A stretch of 64,000 bases of DNA, taken from Pectobacterium brasiliense (GTDB lineage: Bacteria > Pseudomonadota > Gammaproteobacteria > Enterobacterales > Enterobacteriaceae). Shown in pieces: positions 9,578 through 18,622 of the stretch (position 1 is the stretch's first letter; each line of letters opens with the position of its first letter). Both the position numbers and the translations under genes were made by a program. Location: positions 186,001-250,000 of the forward strand of contig NZ_JACGFN010000003.1 of assembly GCF_016950255.1 (NCBI RefSeq). The letters are read 5' to 3'. The notes under the pieces are model-generated. The model made no database searches. It saw only the letters and a program-made list of their open reading frames with translations, and had not been told where the DNA came from.

Positions 9578-10305
9578 CAGCGTTTCACACCCCGGGAATA
9601 ATGAGACTCAGCACGGCGCATAATCCAGCCGGAACAGATTGAGATAGCCAGATACAGCAGCGCGGCCGCCATGAAGAAATCAAACGGTTTGCCGGTAGAG
9701 CCCGCGCCAGTTTGTGCCTGCGTCAATAGTTCAGCGACGCCGGTAACGGAAACTAGCGCAGAGGTTTTCAGCACCAGTTGCCATACGTTGCCTAGTGGGG
9801 GAATCGCGTGGCGCAGCAGAAGCGGGATGATGATGCGGCGCAGGCGCAGTAACGTTGGCATACCGCAGGCTTTGGCGGCCTCAATTTCCCCTTTGGACAC
9901 GGCGTAGAAGGCACCGCGGTAGACTTCCGTCTGCTGCGCGCCGGAGGAAATGCCGACGGCGATGACCCCGGCGAGGAAGCCGGGAAAGCCAAAGAACTCA
10001 TTGCTGCCAAACAGCTTGGCGAGCAGGGTTAACGCAGAGCTGCCGCCGAAATAAAGCAGGTAGATGATGAGTAGATCGGGGACGCCACGGATAAGCGTCG
10101 TGTAGCCATCGGCCAGATAGCGCACGGGGCGATTGCCGCAAATTTTGGACCAGGCACCGATCGTGCCGATCACTGCCCCTAGCAGGAAGCCGCCGATCGC
10201 CAGTGCGAGCGTCATTCCTGCCCCGATGAGTAATAATTTCCCCCAGCCATGTTCACCAAAACTGATGAGCTGCCAGAAAGTAACGTCTTCCACAAGTGAC
10301 TCCAA
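9577..10305 (-). CDS. ABC transporter permease, HisQ type
   Basis: This 242-residue permease is the first gene of the minus-strand amino acid transport/amidohydrolase operon. The EAA loop is EIEAAKACGMPTLLRLRRIIIPLLLRHAIPPLGN. Several hydrophobic helices are evident (LLIGAGMTLALAIGGFLLGAVIG near the N-terminus). A leader of about 210 bases separates it from the sigma-54-type promoter at 10529-10544. Confidence 0.92.
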   Translation of the reverse strand: MESLVEDVTFWQLISFGEHGWGKLLLIGAGMTLALAIGGFLLGAVIGTIGAWSKICGNRPVRYLADGYTTLIRGVPDLLIIYLLYFGGSSALTLLAKLFGSNEFFGFPGFLAGVIAVGISSGAQQTEVYRGAFYAVSKGEIEAAKACGMPTLLRLRRIIIPLLLRHAIPPLGNVWQLVLKTSALVSVTGVAELLTQAQTGAGSTGKPFDFFMAAALLYLAISICSGWIMRRAESHYSRGVKR

Positions 10306-10528
10306 ACTGCTTGCTTATTGTTCTGCTGAGCAGAACTGTTTTTGTGATGAGAGGACTACATACTCCGTTCAGGAACGAGAGTAGAAATACGTAATGACGC
10401 GATGTATCACCTTTCGATATGTACTCGTTCGGTGAGGCACTCATTTCGATAAACCACGATGGCTTGACGATGAAATCGGTTCGATAGGAACGATTCAGAG
10501 GTCGTGCCGCGAATCTATTAGAAAGCTA

Positions 10529-10544
10529 AGCAATAGTCGGGCCA
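10529..10544 (-). promoter_or_regulatory. Sigma-54-type (-24/-12) promoter candidate
   Basis: Read on the minus strand the sequence is TGGCCC-GACTA-TTGCT, against the sigma-54 consensus TGGCAC-N5-TTGC(A/T). The invariant GG and GC and their spacing are all present, with one mismatch. It points toward the amino acid transporter operon, whose first start codon is about 225 bases downstream. Confidence 0.65.
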
Positions 10545-10710
10545 CGTTTTACGTAAACGATTATTGATTATTTATTCATATAGTCTGCTTATTAATGGGT
10601 TTTGTTTTAGTCAAAATAAGGCAGATGTGGCCTGCGGTAAAGCATTAAAGTGACATTTTGTAAGGGAGTATGTTCAAAATAGTGCATTATTATGCTATTT
10701 GACGGGGCGT

Positions 10711-10727
10711 TGCATTATGATGGTGCA
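10711..10727. promoter_or_regulatory. NtrC-like binding site
   Basis: TGCATTATGATGGTGCA closely matches the NtrC sites of glnA as I remember them (such as AGCACTATATTGGTGCA). It lies about 200 bases upstream of the expected start point of the sigma-54-type promoter, a normal enhancer distance. A weaker copy of the left half (TGCATTATTATGCT) begins at 10684. Confidence 0.6.
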
Positions 10728-10730
10728 TAA

Positions 10731-10756
10731 CCGCTATCCGGTAGAGCGGATAGCGG
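10731..10756 (-). terminator. Hairpin after cysG
   Basis: A 9-bp inverted repeat (CCGCTATCC with GGATAGCGG, 8-base loop) begins 25 bases after the cysG stop. The T tract is poor, so termination efficiency is uncertain. Confidence 0.5.
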
Positions 10757-10780
10757 GTGAGTAGGGTAGTAAGGAGAGGA

Positions 10781-12160
10781 TTATGCTGTCTGGTCAGAGA
10801 ACCAGCTCAATTTTTCCCGCAGCCCGACAACGTTACCGATGATGATCAAACTCGGGCTGCTGGCCTGCTGTGCTAATTCGCTCAGTTGGGAGAGCTGTCC
10901 AGTCAGAACGCGCTGTTTGGTTGAGGTGCCGTTTTCGATAATCGCGACAGGCACGGTTTCCGGTAACCGCTGTTCGATGAGCTTACTTTGAATGTGTTCA
11001 GCCTGCTGAAGCCCCATGTAAAACACCAGCGTCTGTTTTTCCGCTGCAAGGCTGGACCAGTCCAGATCGGTGTCGTGCTTGACGTGTCCGGTGATCAGCC
11101 TGACGCCCTGCGAGTGATCGCGATGGGTGAGCGGGATACCGCTGTAGGCTGAACAGCCCGATGCGGCCGTAATGCCGGGGACAACGGAGAACGGGACGCC
11201 CGCCTGTTGCAGGTGCTCCAGCTCTTCGGCTCCACGGCCGAAGATAAAGGGGTCGCCGCCTTTCAGCCTGACGACCCGATGACCGGCGCGTGCCTTTTCT
11301 TCCAGTAGCTGATTGATTTGATCCTGCGGCACGCTGTGATAGCCAGATGCTTTACCGACGAAAATTCGCTCGGCGTCGCGGCGTGACAGGTTGAGGATCT
11401 CTTTCGATACCAGTCGATCGTAAACGACGATGTCGGCCTGTTGGAGATGCTGAAGGCCTTTCAACGTCAGTAATCCTGCATCTCCAGGCCCTGCACCGAC
11501 CAGCGTGACCTCGCCCCGGTCATCGAGCGGCGCGGAGAAAAGCAGTTCGGTCAGTTGTTGAACGCTCTGGCTATTGTCATTTGCCAGCGCCTGCGCCAGT
11601 CGATCGTGTACGAAGAGTTTTTCCCAGAAACGACGACGTGCGCTCATATTGCGGAACCGGCTTTTGACCCGACTGCGCAATTCACCTGCGTATGTCGCCA
11701 GCTTACCGAGATTTTGCGGCAGAATACTTTCCAGTTTTTCCCGCAGTAGCCGAGCCAATACCGGCGCAGCGCCGCCAGAAGACACCGCGACCATCAGCGG
11801 CGAACGGTCGATGATCGACGGCATAATAAAGCTGGCGCGTTCTGGTGAATCCACCACGTTACAGAAAATCCGGCGCTCGCTGGCGCTGGCATAGACATGG
11901 TTATTGACGTCCTGATCGTCGGTAGCGGCAATCACCAGCCACACCGCGTCCAGTAACGTAGGATCGAAGGTGCCGTGTACCAGCGTTAATTGAGCATCCT
12001 GCTCCCACGCCCGAAATTGATCGTTAAAATCGAGCGCATTGACGGTAATCACTGCGCCAGCATCCAGCAATAGCCGGGCTTTACGCTCGGCTATTTCACC
12101 CCCTCCCACCAATAGACAAGGTTTATCGTGCAACTGACAGAATATTGGCAGGTAATCCAT
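10781..12160 (-). CDS. cysG: Siroheme synthase (trifunctional)
   Basis: CysG makes siroheme from uroporphyrinogen III by SAM-dependent double methylation, NAD+-dependent oxidation and ferrochelation. The 459-residue protein has the N-terminal precorrin-2 dehydrogenase domain ([14 protein letters not shown] near residue 18) and the C-terminal methyltransferase ([15 protein letters not shown], then [16 protein letters not shown]). Siroheme is the cofactor of NirB, and the gene follows nirD by only 26 bp, so it belongs to the nir transcript. In E. coli nirC lies between them; here there is no room for it. Confidence 0.97.
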   Translation of the reverse strand: MDYLPIFCQLHDKPCLLVGGGEIAERKARLLLDAGAVITVNALDFNDQFRAWEQDAQLTLVHGTFDPTLLDAVWLVIAATDDQDVNNHVYASASERRIFCNVVDSPERASFIMPSIIDRSPLMVAVSSGGAAPVLARLLREKLESILPQNLGKLATYAGELRSRVKSRFRNMSARRRFWEKLFVHDRLAQALANDNSQSVQQLTELLFSAPLDDRGEVTLVGAGPGDAGLLTLKGLQHLQQADIVVYDRLVSKEILNLSRRDAERIFVGKASGYHSVPQDQINQLLEEKARAGHRVVRLKGGDPFIFGRGAEELEHLQQAGVPFSVVPGITAASGCSAYSGIPLTHRDHSQGVRLITGHVKHDTDLDWSSLAAEKQTLVFYMGLQQAEHIQSKLIEQRLPETVPVAIIENGTSTKQRVLTGQLSQLSELAQQASSPSLIIIGNVVGLREKLSWFSDQTA

Positions 12161-12186
12161 GTAACGCCTCTTGAAAGCTCAGGTTA

Positions 12187-12555
12187 TTAGGGTAATGGTT
12201 GGCTATTATCAACCGCGATGTCACGGTCTGCGATGGATATTTGCACATTACCGTTTGTTACCTGAGTATCATAAGCTGCAACAGAATAGGCTCCATCCTC
12301 CAGACAGAAGCCATCATAAAGGCGAAAATGCTGTTTTTTCAATGGGCTTGCGACCCAGAGATCGTCTTGATGCTCTCCCACTATCCCGCGACTTAATACG
12401 CTCGCCTGCGCGAACGGGTCGATATTGCTGATGGCGTAAACCTGCTCATCGTTACGTGGGCGGAACACGGCAATCTGTTGCTGCTCGACGAGTGCGCACA
12501 CGCCTGTGCCGGGCAGGATGTCGTCTAACTTACATACGGTCGTCCACTGGCTCAT
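12187..12555 (-). CDS. nirD: Nitrite reductase (NADH) small subunit
   Basis: NirD is the Rieske-like small subunit of the cytosolic NADH nitrite reductase. The 122-residue protein (MSQWTTVCKLDDILPGTGVC...) is about 14 residues longer than E. coli NirD as I recall it, because of a C-terminal extension. The Rieske [2Fe-2S] Cys/His pairs are not present, which is normal for enterobacterial NirD. Its start overlaps the nirB stop by four bases (ATGA). Confidence 0.95.
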   Translation of the reverse strand: MSQWTTVCKLDDILPGTGVCALVEQQQIAVFRPRNDEQVYAISNIDPFAQASVLSRGIVGEHQDDLWVASPLKKQHFRLYDGFCLEDGAYSVAAYDTQVTNGNVQISIADRDIAVDNSQPLP

Positions 12556-15104
12556 GCGTTTTCCTCCTCTAGCGCAATCTGTTTCACCGGAATACGCTCG
12601 GCAGGGCGTGCCGGGCGGTGTTGTTGACGTTCATTCACCATTTGCACGTTCGGGTCACGTACCGGGCTGTTAATGAAGTGGGCAAAGCGCTTCGGTGCTT
12701 CCGGATCTTCCAGCGTCGCTTGCCATTCGCAGACGTAGCCTTCCCGCAGACGTGCGATATCGGCTTCAAGCTGATCGTTAATGCCCAGTTTGTCTTTCAC
12801 AATCACATTGCGCAGATAGTCGATGCCGCCTTCGAGATTATCCAGCCAGACGGACGTACGCTGAAGCTTATCGGCCGTGCGAATGTAGAACATCATGAAG
12901 CGGTCCAGATAGCGGACTACCGTTTCGCGGTCTAAGTCGGCTGCCAGCAGGTCGGCGTGACGCGGCTTCATCCCGCCGTTGCCGCATACATAGAGGTTCC
13001 AGCCTTTTTCGGTGGCGATAATCCCCACGTCTTTACCCTGTGCTTCTGCACATTCCCGCGTACAGCCGGAGACGCCAAACTTCATTTTGTGCGGCGTGCG
13101 GATGCCTTTGTAGCGGTTTTCCAGCTCGACGCCAAAGCCCACGCTGTCGCCGACGCCAAAGCGGCACCAGGTGCTGCCGACGCAGGTTTTTGCCATACGT
13201 AATGCCTTGGCGTAAGCGTGGCCGGTTTCAAACCCGGCTTCGATAAGCTGAGCCCATACGTCAGGCAGGTCGTCTTTCTGTACGCCGAATAGCGCCATGC
13301 GCTGAGAGCCGGTCATTTTGGTGTACAGGTTATATTGCTTCGCGATACGACCGATGGCGATCAGGCCATCCGGCGTGATTTCCCCGCCTGCGGAGCGTGG
13401 GATCACGGAGTAGGTACCGTCTTTCTGGATATTGCCGAGGAAGTTATCGTTGGAATCCTGCAACGGCGTGTGCTGCGGTTTGAGTACGTATTCGTTCCAG
13501 CAGGAAGCCAGCAGGGATGCGACGGTCGGTTTACAGACCTCACAGCCGTAGCCTGAACCGTGTTTCTCCAGCAGTTGATCGAATGTTTTGATTTTTTCGA
13601 TTTGGATCAGGTGGTACAGCTCCTGACGCGAATAGGCGAAGTGTTCACACAGGTGATTATTGACTTCGATCCCCTGTTTGCTGAGTTCTGCGTTCAACAC
13701 CTGCGTAAGCAGCGGGATACAGCCGCCGCAGCCCGTACCAGCTTTGGTGGTTTCCTTAAGCGCCGCGACGGTATGACAGCCGCCGTTAATCGCTTTGATG
13801 ATGTCGCCTTTGGACACGTCGAAGCAGGAGCAGATTTGCGCACTTTCTGGCAGCGCATCGACACCCAGCGTCGGTTTCGCACTGCCAGCGGACGCAGGAA
13901 GAATCAGCACTTCAGGAGAATCCGGCAGCGGGATTTTGTTCAGCATGAATTGCAGCAGGTTGCCGTAATCCCGCGTGTCGCCGACCAGCACTGCACCGAG
14001 CAGCGTTTTATTGTCGGCGCTGACGATCAGTCGTTTGTAGGTTTCTTTATTTTCATCCAGCCACATGTAGCTGCGGGAGCCCGGCGTATGGCCGTGTGCA
14101 TCACCAATCCCGCCGACATCGACGCCCATTAGCTTGAGCTTGGCGCTCATGTCGGCACCCTGGAATCGGTTTTCGTGCCCTAACAGGTGGTCGACGGCAA
14201 CCTGCGCCATCTTGTAGCCGGGGGCGACCAGACCAAACGGTCGACCATGCCAGGCGGCACATTCGCCGATAGCGTAGACGTCCGGGTCAGAGGTTTGGCA
14301 CCAGTCGTTAATCGCGATACCGCCGCGTGGGCCGATTTCCAGCGCACACTGACGCGCCAGTTTGTCCTGTGCGCGGATACCGGTTGAGAACACGATGAAG
14401 TCGACTTCCAGCGTGCTGCCGTCGGCAAAAACCATCGTCTTGCGGTTTTCCAGACCGGAATGCTGAATGGCCTGCGTATTCTTGCTGGTGTGCACTCGCA
14501 CACCCATGTTTTCAATCTTGCGTTGTAGCAGGGCGCCGCCCTGTGCATCCAGCTGTTCGGCCATGAGTACGGGGGCGAACTCAATAACGTGCGTTTCCAC
14601 GCCAAGGTGTTTCAGTGCGCCAGCCGCTTCCAGACCTAATAGACCCCCGCCGATCACCGCGCCGCGTTTGCTACGGCGTGCGCAGTTTTCGATGGCGTTG
14701 AGATCTTCAATGGTGCGGTAGACAAAACAGTCTTGCCCGTTTGATCCTTTGATTGACGGGATCCACGGATAGGAGCCGGTGGCCATGATTAACTTATCGT
14801 AATACACGGTACGGCCAGAATTAGAGTGAATGGCTTTTTCACTGCGGTTGATGGTGATGGCGCGTTCACCGAGCAGGACTTTAACGCCATTTTTTTCGTA
14901 GTAGCCTTCGCGTACTAAAGAGAGCTCTTCTACCGTGTGGTGCGCGAAGTAAGAAGAGAGGTGGACACGATCGTAGGCGACGCGGGGTTCTTCACAAAAA
15001 ACGGTAATCTCGTAGGTGGACGTTGGGGCCTTATCCAGCAACTCTTCGATAAAACGGTGGCCAACCATCCCGTTACCGATAACAGCGAGTCTGACTTTGT
15101 TCAT
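12552..15104 (-). CDS. nirB: Nitrite reductase (NADH) large subunit
   Basis: NirB reduces nitrite to ammonium in the cytosol using NADH. The 850-residue protein has an N-terminal FAD/NADH domain (VIGNGMVGHRF; second nucleotide-binding motif GGGLLGLEAAGAL), a BFD-like [2Fe-2S] domain (CSCFDVSKGDI ... GTGCGGC) and a C-terminal siroheme/[4Fe-4S] domain with cysteines in CVGSTWCRFG and GVSGCTRECAEAQG. Length is normal. nirD and cysG follow in the same operon, and the promoter region has FNR and NarL/NarP sites. Confidence 0.98.
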   Translation of the reverse strand: MNKVRLAVIGNGMVGHRFIEELLDKAPTSTYEITVFCEEPRVAYDRVHLSSYFAHHTVEELSLVREGYYEKNGVKVLLGERAITINRSEKAIHSNSGRTVYYDKLIMATGSYPWIPSIKGSNGQDCFVYRTIEDLNAIENCARRSKRGAVIGGGLLGLEAAGALKHLGVETHVIEFAPVLMAEQLDAQGGALLQRKIENMGVRVHTSKNTQAIQHSGLENRKTMVFADGSTLEVDFIVFSTGIRAQDKLARQCALEIGPRGGIAINDWCQTSDPDVYAIGECAAWHGRPFGLVAPGYKMAQVAVDHLLGHENRFQGADMSAKLKLMGVDVGGIGDAHGHTPGSRSYMWLDENKETYKRLIVSADNKTLLGAVLVGDTRDYGNLLQFMLNKIPLPDSPEVLILPASAGSAKPTLGVDALPESAQICSCFDVSKGDIIKAINGGCHTVAALKETTKAGTGCGGCIPLLTQVLNAELSKQGIEVNNHLCEHFAYSRQELYHLIQIEKIKTFDQLLEKHGSGYGCEVCKPTVASLLASCWNEYVLKPQHTPLQDSNDNFLGNIQKDGTYSVIPRSAGGEITPDGLIAIGRIAKQYNLYTKMTGSQRMALFGVQKDDLPDVWAQLIEAGFETGHAYAKALRMAKTCVGSTWCRFGVGDSVGFGVELENRYKGIRTPHKMKFGVSGCTRECAEAQGKDVGIIATEKGWNLYVCGNGGMKPRHADLLAADLDRETVVRYLDRFMMFYIRTADKLQRTSVWLDNLEGGIDYLRNVIVKDKLGINDQLEADIARLREGYVCEWQATLEDPEAPKRFAHFINSPVRDPNVQMVNERQQHRPARPAERIPVKQIALEEENA

Positions 15105-15133
15105 TTTTGCCTCAAAATTGCTTCTTCTGAGGT

Positions 15134-15204
15134 TACCTTATCGCTCCACACTGGACGCTTATTGATGTACATCAAATTGTCTTTTGTATACTACTTTATG
15201 AGTA
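15134..15204 (-). promoter_or_regulatory. nir promoter with FNR and NarL/NarP sites
   Basis: A perfect FNR box TTGATGTACATCAA lies at 15162-15175. A 7-2-7 NarL/NarP inverted heptamer (minus strand TACTCAT-AA-AGTAGTA) lies at 15189-15204. Their centres are 28 bases apart, the same as the -41.5/-69.5 spacing known for E. coli nirB. A -10-like TAAGGT falls where expected (15135-15140). The nir operon should therefore be induced by anaerobiosis plus nitrate or nitrite. Confidence 0.88.
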
Positions 15205-15427
15205 TCTCGATGATTTTACTTATTTTTTCTTAAGTCTTGGTTTTTGCAGGAGTTTTAGTGGCGGGCAAAAATGAGATCTATAGCACGCTTTTGGTCAGAA
15301 GCCGACTGGTTAGCGGGCAATCCGCTATCAGAGTAATCGTCCCCCTCGTCAATCATTCACGTTCCTGAGCGCTTAAAAATAAAACTAAGGGATTATCCAT
15401 TTGTTTAATAAGGATATGAAATGTTCT

Positions 15428-15443
15428 GGTGATAATGCTCACA
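15428..15443. promoter_or_regulatory. CRP-like site
   Basis: GGTGA-TAATGC-TCACA matches the CRP consensus TGTGA-N6-TCACA at 9 of 10 core positions. It lies about 300 bases upstream of the enolase-superfamily gene. Confidence 0.55.
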
Positions 15444-15447
15444 AGGT

Positions 15448-15463
15448 TGTGTGCAATTGCACA
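15448..15463. promoter_or_regulatory. CRP-like palindrome
   Basis: TGTGT-GCAATT-GCACA fits CRP spacing with one mismatch per half. The inner 14 bases TGTGCAATTGCACA (15450-15463) form a perfect palindrome, so another regulator could be the true ligand. Confidence 0.4.
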
Positions 15464-15581
15464 GTTATCGGCGACATAATTTCGTCATATGGAAGAAATT
15501 GCCTAATGACTAACGGCATCACAACCTTAATAATTGAAAATAAAACAGCATTTTTTTTTAATTAGCACACTATTTCTTTTC

Positions 15582-15597
15582 TGTGACATTGATCGAC
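15582..15597. promoter_or_regulatory. CRP-like site, proximal
   Basis: TGTGA-CATTGA-TCGAC has one perfect CRP half and a second half matching at 3 of 5 positions. It lies about 150 bases before the enolase-superfamily gene, a suitable place for activation. Confidence 0.4.
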
Positions 15598-15740
15598 TTA
15601 TAAGGTCGTACCAGAAAAATAGCGGTGTTTTTTAGCGACAAGGCCAACACAGTCAGTGGAGTTATTCTTTAATTATTTATACGGCTTACATTCGTCAATC
15701 TTGTACATGAGTTGTGTTAAACATCAAGGCAGGTAACAAC

Positions 15741-16895
15741 GTGAAAATAGAATCAATTGATGTCACCGTCTTCACTTATCCCACACGTCGGGTTTCCGAC
15801 AGTGCGGGTCATTCACACCCGGGACCTGAAAATCAGGCCAAGATGGCGCTGTTAACCATCACGGCAGATGACGGCCAAAAAGGCTACGCTTTCGCGCCGC
15901 CGGAAGTGATTCGTCCTCATATCGTTAATGCTTTCTTCCGCAAAGTGTTGATTGGGCAAAACCCGTTCGACCGTGAGCGCCTGTGGCAGGATCTGGTTCA
16001 CTGGCAGCGCGGTAGCGCCAACCAACTGACCGATCGCGCGCTGTCGATTGTGGAATCCGCACTGTGGGATCTGCAAGGTCGCGTGCTGAACATGCCTGTG
16101 CATAAGCTGCTCGGTGGCTATCGTGAAAAAGTCCCTGCTTACGGCAGCACCATGTGTGGTGACGAGCTGGAAGGCGGCTTATCTACGCCAGAGGAATATG
16201 GCCAGTTCGCAGAAAAGCTGGTGCAGCGCGGCTATAAAGCCATCAAGTTGCATACCTGGATGCCGCCGGTTTCATTCGCGCCTAGCCCGAAGATTGACGT
16301 ACAAGCCTGTGCGGCAGTACGTGAAGCGGTCGGCCCGGATATCTGCCTGATGCTGGATGGTTACCACTGGTACAGCCGCAGCGATGCACTGTACATCGGC
16401 CGTGAACTGCAAAAGCTCGATTTCACCTGGTTTGAAGAGCCGATGGAAGAACAGAGCATGGCGTCTTACAGCTGGCTGACCAAGAGTCTGGATATCGATG
16501 TTATCGGGCCAGAAAGTCTGTCAGGCAAATACTTCAGCCGTGCTGACTGGGTTAAAGAAGGCGCATGCGACATTTTACGCGCGGGCGTGCAAGGCGTGGG
16601 CGGTCTCTGGCCGTGTATGAAAGTCGCGAGCCTGGCGGAATCCTTCGGTATGGACTGCGAAGTTCACGGTAACGGCGCGCCAAACCTCAACGTCGTGGGT
16701 GCGATCAAAAACTGCCGCTGGTATGAGCGTGGGCTGCTGCATCCTTTCCTCGATTATGACGAACCTGCTGCTTATCTGAATTCGATTGTCGATCCAATGG
16801 ACCGCGAGGGCTTTGTGCATCTGCCGCAACGTCCAGGGCTGGGAGAAGATATTAATTTTGACTGGATCGAGGAGCATACCCTAAGTAAAGAATAA
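15741..16895 (+). CDS. Enolase-superfamily enzyme (mandelate racemase/muconate lactonising type)
   Basis: This is a predicted Mg-dependent acid-sugar dehydratase, racemase or epimerase; the substrate is unknown. I start at GTG 15741 (AGGT ribosome site; MKIESIDVTVFTYP), giving 384 residues; an earlier in-frame GTG at 15714 lacks a site. Visible active-site residues are K169-x-H171 on strand 2 (IKLHTW), metal ligands Asp206, Glu232 and Glu258, and a barrel Asp277/His309 dyad (CDILRAG; EVHGNG) as in the mandelate racemase subgroup. KxH instead of KxK fits acid-sugar dehydratases better than mandelate racemase, but this is inference. It heads an apparent operon with a dipeptide-type ABC transporter and lies downstream of CRP-like sites. 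Confidence 0.85.
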   Translation: MKIESIDVTVFTYPTRRVSDSAGHSHPGPENQAKMALLTITADDGQKGYAFAPPEVIRPHIVNAFFRKVLIGQNPFDRERLWQDLVHWQRGSANQLTDRALSIVESALWDLQGRVLNMPVHKLLGGYREKVPAYGSTMCGDELEGGLSTPEEYGQFAEKLVQRGYKAIKLHTWMPPVSFAPSPKIDVQACAAVREAVGPDICLMLDGYHWYSRSDALYIGRELQKLDFTWFEEPMEEQSMASYSWLTKSLDIDVIGPESLSGKYFSRADWVKEGACDILRAGVQGVGGLWPCMKVASLAESFGMDCEVHGNGAPNLNVVGAIKNCRWYERGLLHPFLDYDEPAAYLNSIVDPMDREGFVHLPQRPGLGEDINFDWIEEHTLSKE

Positions 16896-16991
16896 CGCTT
16901 TGTTCTAATCGTTTTTTGTTCGACCTGAAAGATAGCCTTACCTAAAAAATAAAAAGTTGTCGTCTTCCATGCTCCCACACCTTGGAGAATA

Positions 16992-18605
16992 ATGATGAAA
17001 GCACGAGCAATACTCCGTACCCTGCTGTTAGGTTCACTCTGCATGGCCGCAACGCCGGCCATTCTATCGGCAAAAACCCCTGACGATCAGCTGATCGTGG
17101 GGATGAACATGAACAACATGCTCTCACTTGATCCGGCCGCCATGACCGGTAACGAAGTGGTGGGCATTATCGTCAACCTCTATGACTCGCTGGTGGTGCT
17201 GGATCCCGCCAACCTGAGTAACATCCAGCCTTCTCTGGCGAAAAGCTGGAGCGTCAGTGATGATGGTAAGGTCATTACCTTCAATCTGGTGGATAACGCC
17301 AAATTCCATTCCGGTAATCCCGTAACGGCGCAAGACTTCGCCTGGTCGATGAAGCGTCTGCTTAACCTCAATATGGCACAGGCCACGACGTGGAAATCCT
17401 ACGGCTTCACCGCGGAAAACGTGGAGAAAATGATCCGTGCCAAAGATGCTCACACCGTTGAAATCGAACTGCCAAAACCGAACGATCCAAAACTGGTGAT
17501 CTACTCGCTGGCGACGCTGGGTAGCGGCTCGGTACTGGATAGCAAAACGGTGATGAAGCATGAGAAAAACGGCGACTGGGGTAATGGCTGGCTGACCACG
17601 AACGAAGCCGGTTCCGGCCCATTCAAGCTGGACGTGTGGCAGGCGAAAGATGTGCTGCGCATCAGCAAAGTTGAGAACAACTGGCAGGGCGACGCGAAAA
17701 TGCGTCGCGTGATTTTCCGTCACATGACTGAATCACAGGCGCTGCGCCTGATGATTGAAAAAGGCGATATTGACGTTGCCTCTGGCATGTCGGTGCCGGA
17801 TATCAATGCATTGAAACAAGATAAAAACGTTGTGGTTGATGAGGTGAAAAAAGGCACGTTGTACTACGTTGCCATGAGCTTGAAAAATGAATACTTCGCC
17901 AAACCGAAAGTGCGCGAAGCGGTTCGTTACCTGATTGATTACGATGGTGTCAATAAGACGGTGATGCCTGGCTATGGTTTCTATCATCAGCGCCCTATCC
18001 AGAAAGGAATGGATGCGACGCTGCCGGATCCTGGCTACAAGCTGGATGTGCCACGCGCCAAGGCACTGCTGGCCGAAGCGGGCTACCCGAATGGATTTGA
18101 AACCACGCTGCGTGTTTTGTCCGATCAGCCGTTCCTGAATCTGGCGACATCGGTACAGTCCACGCTGGCACAGGCGGGCATCAAAGCCAAAATCATCTCC
18201 GGCACCGGTAATCAGGTTTACGGCGCAATGCGCGATCGTAACTTCGATATGCTGGTCGGCCGCGGCGGTGGCGGCGTCGATCCGCATCCTCACTCCAGCC
18301 TGCGTTCTGTTGTCTATAACCCGGATAACAGCGACGAAGCCAAACTGACCAACTTCCAGGGCTGGCGCACGTCTTTCTACGATAAGCCTCTGAACGACAT
18401 GATCGATCAGGCGCTATTGGAGAAAGACCCTCAGAAACAGAAGCAGATGTATATCAACGTGCAGAATCGCTATGAAGAACTGTTCCCGGCCATCATTCCG
18501 GTGTCGCAGATGATCGATTCTGTGGTGTTGCGTAAGGACGTGAAAGGCTATGTGCCACATCCGTCTTCTACGACGCATCTGCGTGAGGTGTATAAGCAGC
18601 GCTAG
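16992..18605 (+). CDS. ABC transporter periplasmic binding protein, dipeptide/oligopeptide type
   Basis: This 537-residue family 5 solute-binding protein (DppA/OppA/NikA fold) has a Sec signal peptide ending near ILSA (about residue 27) and conserved stretches such as SLDPAAMTGNEVV, PSLAKSWSVSDDGKVITFNLVDNAKFHSGNPVTAQDFAWS and the C-terminal RNFDMLVGRGGGG region. Two adjacent ATGs (16992, 16995) follow GGAGAATA. It is downstream of the enolase-superfamily gene by 96 bp and is followed by a strong hairpin before the permeases. The substrate may be a peptide or, since relatives carry sugars or opines, a substrate related to the neighbouring enzyme. Confidence 0.9.
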   Translation: MMKARAILRTLLLGSLCMAATPAILSAKTPDDQLIVGMNMNNMLSLDPAAMTGNEVVGIIVNLYDSLVVLDPANLSNIQPSLAKSWSVSDDGKVITFNLVDNAKFHSGNPVTAQDFAWSMKRLLNLNMAQATTWKSYGFTAENVEKMIRAKDAHTVEIELPKPNDPKLVIYSLATLGSGSVLDSKTVMKHEKNGDWGNGWLTTNEAGSGPFKLDVWQAKDVLRISKVENNWQGDAKMRRVIFRHMTESQALRLMIEKGDIDVASGMSVPDINALKQDKNVVVDEVKKGTLYYVAMSLKNEYFAKPKVREAVRYLIDYDGVNKTVMPGYGFYHQRPIQKGMDATLPDPGYKLDVPRAKALLAEAGYPNGFETTLRVLSDQPFLNLATSVQSTLAQAGIKAKIISGTGNQVYGAMRDRNFDMLVGRGGGGVDPHPHSSLRSVVYNPDNSDEAKLTNFQGWRTSFYDKPLNDMIDQALLEKDPQKQKQMYINVQNRYEELFPAIIPVSQMIDSVVLRKDVKGYVPHPSSTTHLREVYKQR

Positions 18606-18622
18606 TGTCCACACGTTAAACC

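Larger units (their letters stand above)
10306..10780. other. 475-bp control region, no gene
   Basis: No credible coding frame is present. From the operon outward it holds a leader hairpin (GTTCTGC/GCAGAAC, 10320-10336), a sigma-54-like promoter (10529-10544), an AT-rich stretch, a partial NtrC half-site pattern near 10684, a good NtrC-like palindrome (10711-10727) and the hairpin after cysG (10731-10756). Confidence 0.7.
15205..15740. other. Divergent intergenic region, no gene
   Basis: This is the upstream region of the enolase/peptide-transporter operon. It contains no plausible coding frame, is AT-rich toward the operon, and holds three CRP-like sites (15428-15443, 15448-15463, 15582-15597). 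Confidence 0.7.
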
